A DNA stretch of 44,096 bases. Origin: Anaerofilum sp. An201 (lineage in GTDB: Bacteria > Bacillota > Clostridia > Oscillospirales > Ruminococcaceae). The stretch is taken from positions 1-44,096 of the forward strand of contig NZ_NFJT01000024.1 of NCBI RefSeq assembly GCF_002160015.1, given 5' to 3'. The translations under genes were made by a program, and so were the position numbers. Each line of letters begins with the position of its first letter. The first letter of the stretch is position 1. A model generated the notes under the pieces. It saw only the letters and a list, made by a program, of their open reading frames with translations. It was not told the DNA's origin and did no database searches. This document shows positions 8,570-15,684 of the stretch, piece by piece.

Positions 8570-9403
8570 ATGATTGAAAAGAAGCAAAACCCCGTTGTCC
8601 GCGCCCTGCTGTATGTGCTGCTGATTGTTCTCACCATGATCACGCTGCTGCCGCTGGTGTGGATGCTGTCCGCCTCTCTGAAGCTGGACAGCGAGGTGTT
8701 CACCATTCCCATCAAGTGGATCCCCGAAACCTTCCACTGGGACAACTACCTGCGCGTGTGGCAGAAGATCCCCTTCGGCCTGTTCACCTTCAACAGCGCC
8801 AAGCTGACGGTGATCATCACCATCATCCAGGTGTTCACCTGCTCGTTCGCGGCGTATGGCTTCACCAAGTGCCATTTCCGCGGCCGTGACACCCTGTTCC
8901 TGTGCTACGTGGCCACCATCGCCATTCCCTGGCAGATCTACATGCTGCCCCAGTACAGCATGATGCAGAAGTTCGGTCTGGTGGACACCCATCTGGGCTA
9001 CATCATGCTGCAGGCGTTCGCCGCCTTCGGCGTGTTCCTGCTGCGCCAGTTCTACCAGAGCATTCCCAACGAGCTGCTGGAGGCCGCCCGCATCGACGGC
9101 CTGAGCGAGTACGGCATCTACGGCCGCATCGTGCTGCCGCTGTCCAAGCCCGCCCTCACCACCCTGACCATCTTCACCTTCGTGACGGTGTGGAACGACT
9201 TCATGGGCCCCATGATCTACTTCAACAGCGAATCCAACAAGACCATCCCTCTTGGTATCCGCATGTTCCTGGGCCAGTATTCCACCTCCTACGAGCTGAT
9301 CATGGCGGCCAGCGTGCTGAGCCTGATCCCCATCTTCCTGCTGTATGTGCCCTGCCAGCGCTTCTTCGTACAGGGCATTGCCACCAGCGGCCTGAAAGGC
9401 TGA
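8570..9403 (+). CDS. Sugar ABC transporter permease (MalG type)
   Basis: A 277-residue carbohydrate permease with six predicted membrane helices. It has the N-terminal LLPLVWMLSASLK typical of MalG-type subunits and the EAA loop EAARIDGLSEYGIYGRIVLP. The C-terminal FFVQGIATSGLKG ending is the usual signature of these proteins. ATG 8570 follows an AAAGGGGG ribosome site, 16 bases after the first permease, so the pair is co-translated. Together they import the sugar delivered by the lipoprotein at 6209. Confidence 0.94.
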   Translation: MIEKKQNPVVRALLYVLLIVLTMITLLPLVWMLSASLKLDSEVFTIPIKWIPETFHWDNYLRVWQKIPFGLFTFNSAKLTVIITIIQVFTCSFAAYGFTKCHFRGRDTLFLCYVATIAIPWQIYMLPQYSMMQKFGLVDTHLGYIMLQAFAAFGVFLLRQFYQSIPNELLEAARIDGLSEYGIYGRIVLPLSKPALTTLTIFTFVTVWNDFMGPMIYFNSESNKTIPLGIRMFLGQYSTSYELIMAASVLSLIPIFLLYVPCQRFFVQGIATSGLKG

Positions 9404-9455
9404 TCTCCTCTTGTGTTTGTGCCGTGTCTGCGGCAGAATAGAATCAACGGCAACA

Positions 9456-9489
9456 GGGGGCGGAGCTGTGCGCTCCGCCCCCGCTTTTT
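9456..9489 (+). terminator. Terminator or attenuator between the permease genes and GH88
   Basis: GGGGGCGGAG (9456-9465) pairs with CTCCGCCCCC (9473-9482) and is followed by a T run at 9485-9489. The GH88 gene lies only 28 bases further on, so the element probably gives partial termination inside the operon. Confidence 0.8.
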
Positions 9490-9516
9490 ATCTTGAAACC
9501 GAAAGGATGACCTACC

Positions 9517-10671
9517 ATGACCATGCCCTCCCGCGAGGCGCTGCAGGCTGCCTTCGACCGCGCGGTGGAGATCCTGCGCGGCAACCTGCCCGCATTCACC
9601 GAGAAATTCCAGTTCTCCTGCAGCGAGAACAACTTCTATCCCCAGAGCGAGAACGTCGAGTGGACCACCGGCTTCTGCACCGGCGAATACTGGCTGGCCT
9701 GGGAGCTCACCGGCGACGACGCCTTCAGGCAGGCGGCGCTGGTGCAGGTGGACAGCTTCCTCGACCGCATCGAGAAGCGCATCGACGTCGACCACCACGA
9801 CATGGGTTTCCTGTACAGCCCGTCCTGCGTGGCGGCCTATAAGCTCACCGGCAGCGAGACCGGCAAAAAGGCCGCGCTGCTGGCCGCCGACAACCTGATC
9901 GCGCGGTTCCAGGAGAAGGGGCAGTTCCTGCAGGCCTGGGGCGAGCTGGGCGCGAAGGACAACTACCGCCTCATCATCGACTGCCTGCTGAACCTGCCGC
10001 TGCTCTACTGGGCCAGCGACGTGACCGGCGACGGCAAATACCGCGACATCGCCCTGCGCCACACCAAGACCAGCCTGGCGAACCTGGTGCGGGACGACAA
10101 CTCCACCTACCACACCTACTTCTTCGACACCGAGACCGGCGAGCCGGTGCGCGGCGCCACCCAGCAGGGCTACCGCGACGGCAGCGCCTGGGCGCGCGGC
10201 CAGGCCTGGGGCGTGTACGGCACCGCCCTGAGCTACCGCTACACCAAAGACCCCAAGGCGATGGACCTGTTCTGCCGCGTGACCGATTTCTTCATCGACC
10301 ACCTGCCGGCCGACAACGTGCCCTATTGGGATCTCGACTTCACCGACGGCAGCGGCGAGCCGAAGGACTCCAGCGCTGCCAGCGCGGCGGTGTGCGGCAT
10401 TCTGGAGATGTGCAAATATCTGCCGGCCGACAAAGCCGCCCACTACAAGGAGGCCGCCGGCCGCATGATGACCAGCCTCATCAGCCCGGAGTATGCGGTG
10501 CAGGACCGCAGCGTGTCCAACGGCCTGCTGCTGCACGGCGTGTACGCCAAGAACTCGCCCTATAACCCCATCCCCGAGGACCGCGGCGTGGACGAGTGCA
10601 ACACCTGGGGCGACTACTTCTACATGGAAGCACTGGTGCGTCTGCTGAAGGATTGGCAGCTGTACTGGTAA
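9517..10671 (+). CDS. ugl: Unsaturated glucuronyl hydrolase, GH88
   Basis: A 384-residue glycoside hydrolase of family 88 with an (alpha/alpha)6-barrel-type sequence. The two catalytic Asp residues known from Bacillus UGL have clear counterparts: D95 in DVDHHDMGFLYS and D155 in NYRLIIDCLLNLPLL, spaced as in the family. WARGQAWGVYG and WGDYFYMEALVRL are further family motifs. The enzyme hydrates and removes the 4,5-unsaturated uronic acid that polysaccharide lyases leave at the non-reducing end of glycosaminoglycan- or pectin-type oligosaccharides. There is no signal peptide, so it acts in the cytoplasm after import by the upstream transporter. GH105 (unsaturated rhamnogalacturonyl hydrolase) is a less likely alternative. 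Confidence 0.9.
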   Translation: MTMPSREALQAAFDRAVEILRGNLPAFTEKFQFSCSENNFYPQSENVEWTTGFCTGEYWLAWELTGDDAFRQAALVQVDSFLDRIEKRIDVDHHDMGFLYSPSCVAAYKLTGSETGKKAALLAADNLIARFQEKGQFLQAWGELGAKDNYRLIIDCLLNLPLLYWASDVTGDGKYRDIALRHTKTSLANLVRDDNSTYHTYFFDTETGEPVRGATQQGYRDGSAWARGQAWGVYGTALSYRYTKDPKAMDLFCRVTDFFIDHLPADNVPYWDLDFTDGSGEPKDSSAASAAVCGILEMCKYLPADKAAHYKEAAGRMMTSLISPEYAVQDRSVSNGLLLHGVYAKNSPYNPIPEDRGVDECNTWGDYFYMEALVRLLKDWQLYW

Positions 10672-10698
10672 GGATTCACCCGAAAAATCGAACAGAAA

Positions 10699-10744
10699 AG
10701 CGATGGCCGGCTCCCGCACAGACGGGGGCCGGCCATCGCTTTTT
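10699..10744 (+). terminator. Terminator of the sugar ABC/GH88 operon
   Basis: A 13-bp perfect stem (10699-10711 with 10728-10740) followed by a T run at 10740-10744, about 30 bases after the GH88 stop. This is a textbook intrinsic terminator. Confidence 0.93.
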
Positions 10745-10763
10745 GACCAAATCAGAGGAGAGA

Positions 10764-10878
10764 AGGCGTTCGGTGCCAAAGGCTTCCCCCCTTGGGGGGA
10801 AGCTGGCGCGGATGCGCCTGATGAGGGGAGGGCTTGCCCCTTTGCCCCAACCGGCGGGTGCGGGGGAAGGGGGGAAGC
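10764..10878. repeat. GC-rich dispersed repeat, unit A copy 1
   Basis: About 113 bases repeated almost identically at 10926-11039 (start GTGCCAAAGGCTTCCCCC, middle ATGCGCCTGATGAGGGGAGG, end AAGGGGGGAAGC). It contains internal palindromes such as TTCCCCCCTTGGGGGGAA. It lies between convergent genes and looks like a REP or MITE-like element. Confidence 0.85.
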
Positions 10879-10936
10879 TTCGACCTCATCCGCCCCCTTT
10901 CGGGGGCACCTTCCCCTGCCAGGGGAAGGCATTCGG
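10876..10936. repeat. GC-rich dispersed repeat, unit B copy 1
   Basis: A block of about 61 bases also found at 15605-15666 with only a few differences. It contains two hairpins: a GCCCCC/GGGGGC hairpin and a CCTTCCCCTG-CAGGGGAAGG hairpin. It joins the two unit A copies, so A-B-A is arranged in tandem. Confidence 0.85.
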
Positions 10937-11039
10937 TGCCAAAGGCTTCCCCCTTGGGGGGAAGCTGGCGCGAATGCGCCTGATGAGGGGAGGGCTTGCC
11001 CCTTTGCTCCAACCGGCTGGTGCGGGGAAGGGGGGAAGC
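10926..11039. repeat. GC-rich dispersed repeat, unit A copy 2
   Basis: Second, nearly identical copy of the unit at 10764-10878, direct orientation, offset by about 162 bases. The remaining sequence to 11129 shows nothing gene-like. Confidence 0.85.
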
Positions 11040-11129
11040 CCTTGGGCTGCGCGTTCCCTCCCGCAAAGCGCCGCTGCGCCCGGCCGTGTATGTGCGGAAA
11101 ACGCCGCACCAAGGGAGAAAATTCCGGAT

Positions 11130-12176
11130 TCATTCCTCCTGTTCCGGCGCGTTTTCCCCGGACGGGAGAAGCGCCGGGCCGGATTCGGCGGAGGGCCGGG
11201 CTGGCGGCGTCGACACCGCCAGCAGGCTGAGCGTCCACAGCGCGCCCAGTCCGCACAGGACCGATTGCAGCAGCGCGGTTTTTGCGCCCACGTCCCGCAG
11301 CGCGGGGGACATCGCCAGCAGCATGCGCAGCTGACCGGCCAGCGTCTCGCCCAGCTGCGACCAGTAGGCGAAATCGCTCCACCGCGACGGCACCAGCCAG
11401 GCCGGCAGCTGGGCCAGCACCAGCGGCAGCGCCGCCGCCAGGCCCACCGCCAGCACCCAGCAGGCGGCCTGCCCGGCCGGGCGGGAGCGCCTGCGCAGCA
11501 GCGTCAGCCCGTGCAGCGCCAGCCGCACCGCCGCCGCGCCCAGCGGCAGCCAGGCCAGCAGCCTGCACCCCGCCGCGAGGGACGGGCCGTATACCATCGC
11601 ATCGGCCCCCAGCCCCGCCGACGCCGCAAAGCTGCGCGCCTGTTCGCCGGCGTCGCCGTCCGGCCCGGGCACGAATTCCGCCGCCGTGTAGGGGGTCTCG
11701 TCGTCGCCCGCAAAGAGCGCCGCCGTCTCCTCGGTGTCCAGCACGCCCAGCACGGTGTAGGTGCTGCCGGCCCATTCCAGCGTCTGCCCCACCGCGTCCA
11801 GGCTGCCGTACAGCTGCCAGGCCAGGGCGGCGCTGATCGCACAGCCGGTGCGGTCGGCAGAGGCCGGGGCGCCGCCTGCCAGATAGGCCGCCGGCCAGGC
11901 CAGCGACCCGTCGCCCCAGAACCGCACCGCGGTGGCCTCCGCCTCGGCGCGGGGGGTGGAGAGGAGGGCGGCTTCCTCGGCCCAGAAGCTGACCCGTGCG
12001 CCGCTTTCGGCCGCAAGCTCGGCGGCTTTTTCGCAGGCGTCGGCGTTCACCGGAGCGCTCATGCGGACCCCGATGGCCGGCCAGGCCAGCGCCAGACGGT
12101 CGGCCGCCGACAGGCATCCCGCCAGCAGCAGACAGGTCAGCGCCCAGCCTGCCAGCCGCAGCACCCGCGCCCTCAT
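11130..12176 (-). CDS. MacB-like membrane protein (periplasmic core domain plus membrane helices)
   Basis: A 348-residue membrane protein. An N-terminal helix carries LTCLLLAGCLSAAD, which could serve as a lipobox. It is followed by a region resembling the MacB periplasmic core domain: ISAALAWQLYGSLDAVGQTLEW then STYTVLGVLD matches the pattern seen in MacB/FtsX-type exporters. Two or three further hydrophobic segments follow (about residues 205-225, 240-270 and 305-325) and an acidic tail. It lacks an ATPase domain, and none is nearby. ATG overlaps the stop of the adaptor gene (ATGA), so it is translationally coupled as the last gene of this operon. It is probably a partner of the HlyD-like adaptor; substrate and direction of transport are unknown. 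Confidence 0.6.
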   Translation of the reverse strand: MRARVLRLAGWALTCLLLAGCLSAADRLALAWPAIGVRMSAPVNADACEKAAELAAESGARVSFWAEEAALLSTPRAEAEATAVRFWGDGSLAWPAAYLAGGAPASADRTGCAISAALAWQLYGSLDAVGQTLEWAGSTYTVLGVLDTEETAALFAGDDETPYTAAEFVPGPDGDAGEQARSFAASAGLGADAMVYGPSLAAGCRLLAWLPLGAAAVRLALHGLTLLRRRSRPAGQAACWVLAVGLAAALPLVLAQLPAWLVPSRWSDFAYWSQLGETLAGQLRMLLAMSPALRDVGAKTALLQSVLCGLGALWTLSLLAVSTPPARPSAESGPALLPSGENAPEQEE

Positions 12177-13651
12177 CCCTTCACCCGCACGCGGTCGCCG
12201 GCGCTCACCGGACGGCTGGACGAGGCGACCACCTGGCTGTCGGGGCCAAGCGCGCCGCTCACCGCCGTGGTGCCGCCGCTGATGCGCTCGATCGACACCG
12301 GCACCTCCACCAGCACGTTCTGGATGCCCAGCACCGTCACCTGCTGCTCCATCACCAGCACATACTGGCCGGCGCTGCCCAGCCGCACCGCCGACGAGGG
12401 GAGGCAGGTGTAGTATTGCTGCTGGGACAGCGTCACCGACGCCTCGGCGCCGCCCAGCTGCCAGGATGCGCCGTCCTCCGCCAGCCGCACCGTCATCTGC
12501 ACCGTGCCGTCCTCCTGCGGCGACAGCGCCTGGATGGTGCCCCTGCCGACGGCGTAGTCCTGCTGTACGTTCACCAGCCCTCCGGCCTTCAGCTGCCCGG
12601 CCTGCTCTTTGCCGACGGTGGCCCGAAAGACGAACCCGCCTTCCTGCCCGGCCAGCTGCCCGGCGCTGGCGACGGTGGGCTGCCCCGCCGTGAGGTCCAG
12701 ACGCACCAGCGTGCCGCCGGCCGGCGCGGTGATGCAGCCGCCCGCCTGCTGCAGAGCGGTCAGCCGGTCGAGCAGGCGCTGGGCTTCCTCCAGCTCCAGC
12801 TGGGCCAGCTGGGCGTCGGCCGCGTTGGCTTTGCCGGCGGTCTCGGCCTGTTTGGCCGCCTCGCTGTAGCTCTTCTGCGCGCTTTGCAGCGCGCTCTCGG
12901 CGCTCGCCACGCTGCGGTCGCCGCTGAGGGCGGTGTCCTCCGCTGCCTGCCGGGCCGATGCCAGTGCCTGCTCGGCCGTTTCGCGGGCGCTGCGCGCGGT
13001 GTCCAGCGCCAGCTGTGCGGCCTCCAATTCGCCCTCCTCCAGCTCCTCGGGCGGCTTCTGCTGCAGCTCTTCCAGCGCGTCGGAGGCGGCCTGTTCGTCC
13101 TGCTTTGCGCGTTCCAGCGCGGTTTCTGCCTGCTGCACCGCCTCGGCGGCGCGGCCGTTGGCCCGGTCGCGGTCGGCCTGCGCGCCCGCCAGCGCCGTCT
13201 GCGCCGCGTCCACCCCGCTGCTGTCCACCGGCTGCTCTTCCCGCAGCGCCTCCAGCGCCAGCTGCTGCTTTTGCACCTGCGCCTGCTGGGCGCGCACCGC
13301 GCGGTCCAGCTCATCGGCGTCCACCTTCGCCAGCAGATCGCCCGCATTCACTTTCTGTCCCGCCGCGGCGGCCACCTCGGTGACCTTCAGCCCCTCCGGG
13401 ACCTCGATGTCGGAAGGGGCCGCCGCCTCGATGCTGCCGGACGCCGTCAGGCTGTCGGACAGGTTGGCGGAGGCGGGCTTTTCCAGCGACACCTCGGCCA
13501 TCGTGGCGCCGGACGCCCCCCGCGCCACCAGTGTGCACACCAGCATGGCCGCAAAAAACCGCCCGGCGCGCCCCAGCGCCCGCCGCTGGCCCGGCTCGCT
13601 GGACTGCACCGCCGCGCGCAGCCGCTGCCGGATCTCCTTGATTCGTTCCAT
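12173..13651 (-). CDS. HlyD/RND-type membrane fusion adaptor
   Basis: A 492-residue adaptor. The start ATG at 13651 has AAGGAG overlapping the upstream permease stop. One N-terminal membrane helix (about residues 30-50) is followed by a lipoyl half (LKVTEVAAAAGQKVNAGDLLAKVDA style), a long Ala/Glu/Gln-rich coiled coil (about residues 115-300), the second lipoyl half (GGCITAPAGGTLVRLDLTAGQ) and beta-barrel-like C-terminal domains. Such adaptors link ABC exporters to export or sensing in Gram-positive envelopes. Unusually, here it follows two sugar-importer-type permeases rather than an ABC ATPase. It overlaps the MacB-like gene by four bases. Confidence 0.85.
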   Translation of the reverse strand: MERIKEIRQRLRAAVQSSEPGQRRALGRAGRFFAAMLVCTLVARGASGATMAEVSLEKPASANLSDSLTASGSIEAAAPSDIEVPEGLKVTEVAAAAGQKVNAGDLLAKVDADELDRAVRAQQAQVQKQQLALEALREEQPVDSSGVDAAQTALAGAQADRDRANGRAAEAVQQAETALERAKQDEQAASDALEELQQKPPEELEEGELEAAQLALDTARSARETAEQALASARQAAEDTALSGDRSVASAESALQSAQKSYSEAAKQAETAGKANAADAQLAQLELEEAQRLLDRLTALQQAGGCITAPAGGTLVRLDLTAGQPTVASAGQLAGQEGGFVFRATVGKEQAGQLKAGGLVNVQQDYAVGRGTIQALSPQEDGTVQMTVRLAEDGASWQLGGAEASVTLSQQQYYTCLPSSAVRLGSAGQYVLVMEQQVTVLGIQNVLVEVPVSIERISGGTTAVSGALGPDSQVVASSSRPVSAGDRVRVKG

Positions 13652-13656
13652 TTCGT

Positions 13657-14511
13657 TCACTCCTTCAGTCCGCTGGCCTGGATGCCCAGCTCCAGATACT
13701 TTTGTCCAAACAAAAACAGCAGCAGCGCCGGCGCCAGCATCAGCAGGCTGGCCGCCATCGAAAGGCCCAGCTGCCCCGCCGTGATCTGCGGCAGGTAGAG
13801 CGACAGCGGCCAGTTCGACGCCGACTTCAAAAACAGCATCGGCTGCTCGATGGCGTTCCAGGCGTCCAGAAAGCCCAGCACCATCGCCGACAGGATGCCC
13901 GGCACCCCCAGCGGCAGCCCGATCCGCACAAAGGCCGGGAACATGCCGGCGCCGTCCAGCGCCGCCGCCTCCACCATCGCGCGCGGCACCGCGTCGAAGC
14001 CCTTGGCCATGATAAAGACCGGGAAGGTGGAAAAGATGCCCGGCAGGATGATGGCCAGCGGGGTGTCCAGCAGGCCGAGGGTGTTCAGCACCAGATAGTG
14101 CGGCACCATCATCACCTGGAAGGGCAGCAGCATCAGCACGATGTACAGCCCCCACAGCGCCTTTTTGCCCCGGAACCGCAGCCGCGACAGCGCCCACGCC
14201 GCCGGCGCGCCCACCAGCACCTGCCCGATCACCTGCGGGAAAACCTGCAGGCAGGTGTTCCAGAACATCACAAAAAATTCCGGTGTGTCGAACAAAAGCT
14301 CGGCCAGCGGCTGCAGGGTGGGCCAGGAGGGCAGCGCCGTCCAGACGGCGTACCCCTCCCGCAGGCCCAGCACCGGCCCGATCGTGACCCGCAGCTCGTC
14401 CAGCGGCGTCAGCACCCCGCAGAACATGAACCACAGCGGCCACCACACCGCCAGCGCCACCGCCGCCAGCACGGCCGTCACCAGCCGCTGGGCCGCTTTG
14501 CTGCGCTTCAT
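13657..14511 (-). CDS. Carbohydrate ABC transporter permease (MalG type)
   Basis: A 284-residue permease. ATG 14511 overlaps the previous stop (ATGA), which decides the start. It has six hydrophobic segments, the EAA loop EAAALDGAGMFPAFVRIGLP, and the C-terminal LELGIQASGLKE ending typical of MalG-like subunits. It pairs with the permease at 14508-15374. The operon lacks a solute-binding protein and an ATPase, so it must borrow both or function differently. Confidence 0.9.
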   Translation of the reverse strand: MKRSKAAQRLVTAVLAAVALAVWWPLWFMFCGVLTPLDELRVTIGPVLGLREGYAVWTALPSWPTLQPLAELLFDTPEFFVMFWNTCLQVFPQVIGQVLVGAPAAWALSRLRFRGKKALWGLYIVLMLLPFQVMMVPHYLVLNTLGLLDTPLAIILPGIFSTFPVFIMAKGFDAVPRAMVEAAALDGAGMFPAFVRIGLPLGVPGILSAMVLGFLDAWNAIEQPMLFLKSASNWPLSLYLPQITAGQLGLSMAASLLMLAPALLLFLFGQKYLELGIQASGLKE

Positions 14512-15374
14512 ACCTCGTCGTCCCCCTTCCAGATGCGGCCCAGAAGCAGGATGAAGCCCAGCAGCACCGCCGCCACCAGTACCGCCGCCGCGCTGAGACG
14601 GCCGAGGTCGAGGTCCAGAAACCAGTTGTTGAACAGATGCTGCAGCAGATAGATGCTGCGGTGCGGATAGGAACCCGCCACCAGATACGCCTCCCGGAAC
14701 ACCTTGAAGGTGTTCAAAAGGCTCAGCACCGCCGTCAGGCCCAGCGTGGGCAGAAGGCCCGGCAGCGTGATGCAGCGGAACTGCGCCAGCGGCCCGGCGC
14801 CGTCGGCGGCAGCGGCCTCGTATAAGGTCTGGGGGATGCCGTCCAGCCCGGCCAGCCAGAGGATCATGTCGTAGCCGCTGTTCTTCCACAGGTAGGTGAA
14901 GATCAGCACCCAGAACGCCGCGCCGGTGCCCATGAAGTCCACCGCCGGCAGCCCTGCCGACGTGAGCAGCCGGTTCACCAGGCCGTTTTCGTGGAACAGG
15001 GTCTGCCACAGCAGCACGATGCTGGCCACCGGCACCGCCATCGGCAGCAGGAAGCTGGTCTTGAAGGCCCGCCCGCCCGGGCGCAGCATCCGCACCCCCA
15101 GCGCCAGCAGCAGGCTCACCGCCAGCAGCAGCGGCAGACAGACGGCCACAAAGCGGGCGGTGTTGGCGGCGGCCAGACGAAACGCCTGGTTTTGCAGCAC
15201 CGAGCGGTAGTTGTCGAGGCCTTTCCAGCTGGTGCCCAGCGCGTTGCAGAAGCTGCGGCGCACCGTTTCGGCAAAGGGGATCAGCACAAAGATGCACAGC
15301 CCGCACAGGCTGGGAGCCATGAACAGCCAGGCGCCGCGCGCCTCGGAGCGGGAATGGGCGGCAGAGCGTTTCAT
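14508..15374 (-). CDS. Sugar ABC transporter permease (MalF type)
   Basis: A 288-residue permease with N-terminal WLFMAPSLCGLCIFVLIP and the EAA loop EAAAADGAGPLAQFRCITLP. The start is taken at ATG 15374, nine bases after AGGA; ATG 15380 is too close to the ribosome site, and the longer open frame to 15521 lacks homology-like sequence. It is the first gene of a four-gene operon (permease, permease, HlyD-like adaptor, MacB-like protein) with four-base overlaps at two of its junctions. Confidence 0.9.
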   Translation of the reverse strand: MKRSAAHSRSEARGAWLFMAPSLCGLCIFVLIPFAETVRRSFCNALGTSWKGLDNYRSVLQNQAFRLAAANTARFVAVCLPLLLAVSLLLALGVRMLRPGGRAFKTSFLLPMAVPVASIVLLWQTLFHENGLVNRLLTSAGLPAVDFMGTGAAFWVLIFTYLWKNSGYDMILWLAGLDGIPQTLYEAAAADGAGPLAQFRCITLPGLLPTLGLTAVLSLLNTFKVFREAYLVAGSYPHRSIYLLQHLFNNWFLDLDLGRLSAAAVLVAAVLLGFILLLGRIWKGDDEV

Positions 15375-15426
15375 ATGCATTCTTCCTTTCGGGCAGGGAT
15401 GGGGCGCACAGCGCCCTTCTGCTGTC

Positions 15427-15432
15427 ATCATA
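15427..15432 (-). promoter_or_regulatory. Extended -10 promoter of the permease/adaptor operon
   Basis: On the minus strand TGGTATGAT gives an extended -10 element (TGn plus TATGAT at 15432-15427), about 53 bases before the ATG. The -35 region is not recognisable, as often with extended -10 promoters. Confidence 0.55.
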
Positions 15433-15473
15433 CCAGCTCTATCTGGAAATAGCCTTAAAAAACGCCCCGGAAA

Positions 15474-15510
15474 CAAAAAAAGGCCGTCCCCCTGTGCAAA
15501 AGGGGACGGC
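15474..15510 (-). terminator. Terminator of the surface-glycan operon
   Basis: Minus-strand hairpin GCCGTCCCC...GGGGACGGC (15502-15510 with 15483-15491) followed on that strand by a run of seven T (plus positions 15475-15481). It lies downstream of the gene at 15685-17379 and just upstream of the permease operon promoter, so it separates the two operons. Confidence 0.88.
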
Positions 15511-15604
15511 AGGATGGGCATGTGTCAGGGCAGCGGCGCGCGGCGGTCGCGCAGTCGATGGTACATGGAAATTCCCCCGTAGACAAAGTTGGAGCAGCCG
15601 GCAC

Positions 15605-15666
15605 AGCTTCGACCTCATCCGCCCCCTTGCGGGGGCACCTTCCCCTGGCCAGGGGAAGGCGTTCGG
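15605..15666. repeat. GC-rich dispersed repeat, unit B copy 2
   Basis: Same block as 10876-10936 (AGCTTCGACCTCATCCGCCC at the start, AGGGGAAGGC near the end), with one inserted G and a few substitutions. It sits between the last gene of the glycan operon and its terminator, so it would be transcribed as part of the 3' untranslated region. Confidence 0.85.
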
Positions 15667-15684
15667 CGGAAAAGAACGGACGTC

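Noticed and set aside
12173-14446. A single 757-residue minus-strand protein
   Set aside because: The upstream part of this frame is the wrong frame of the permease gene at 13657-14511; the adaptor starts at ATG 13651 with its own ribosome site.
13657-15306. A 549-residue fused permease
   Set aside because: The frame before ATG 14511 is a shadow of the other permease gene; the ATGA overlap fixes two separate genes.
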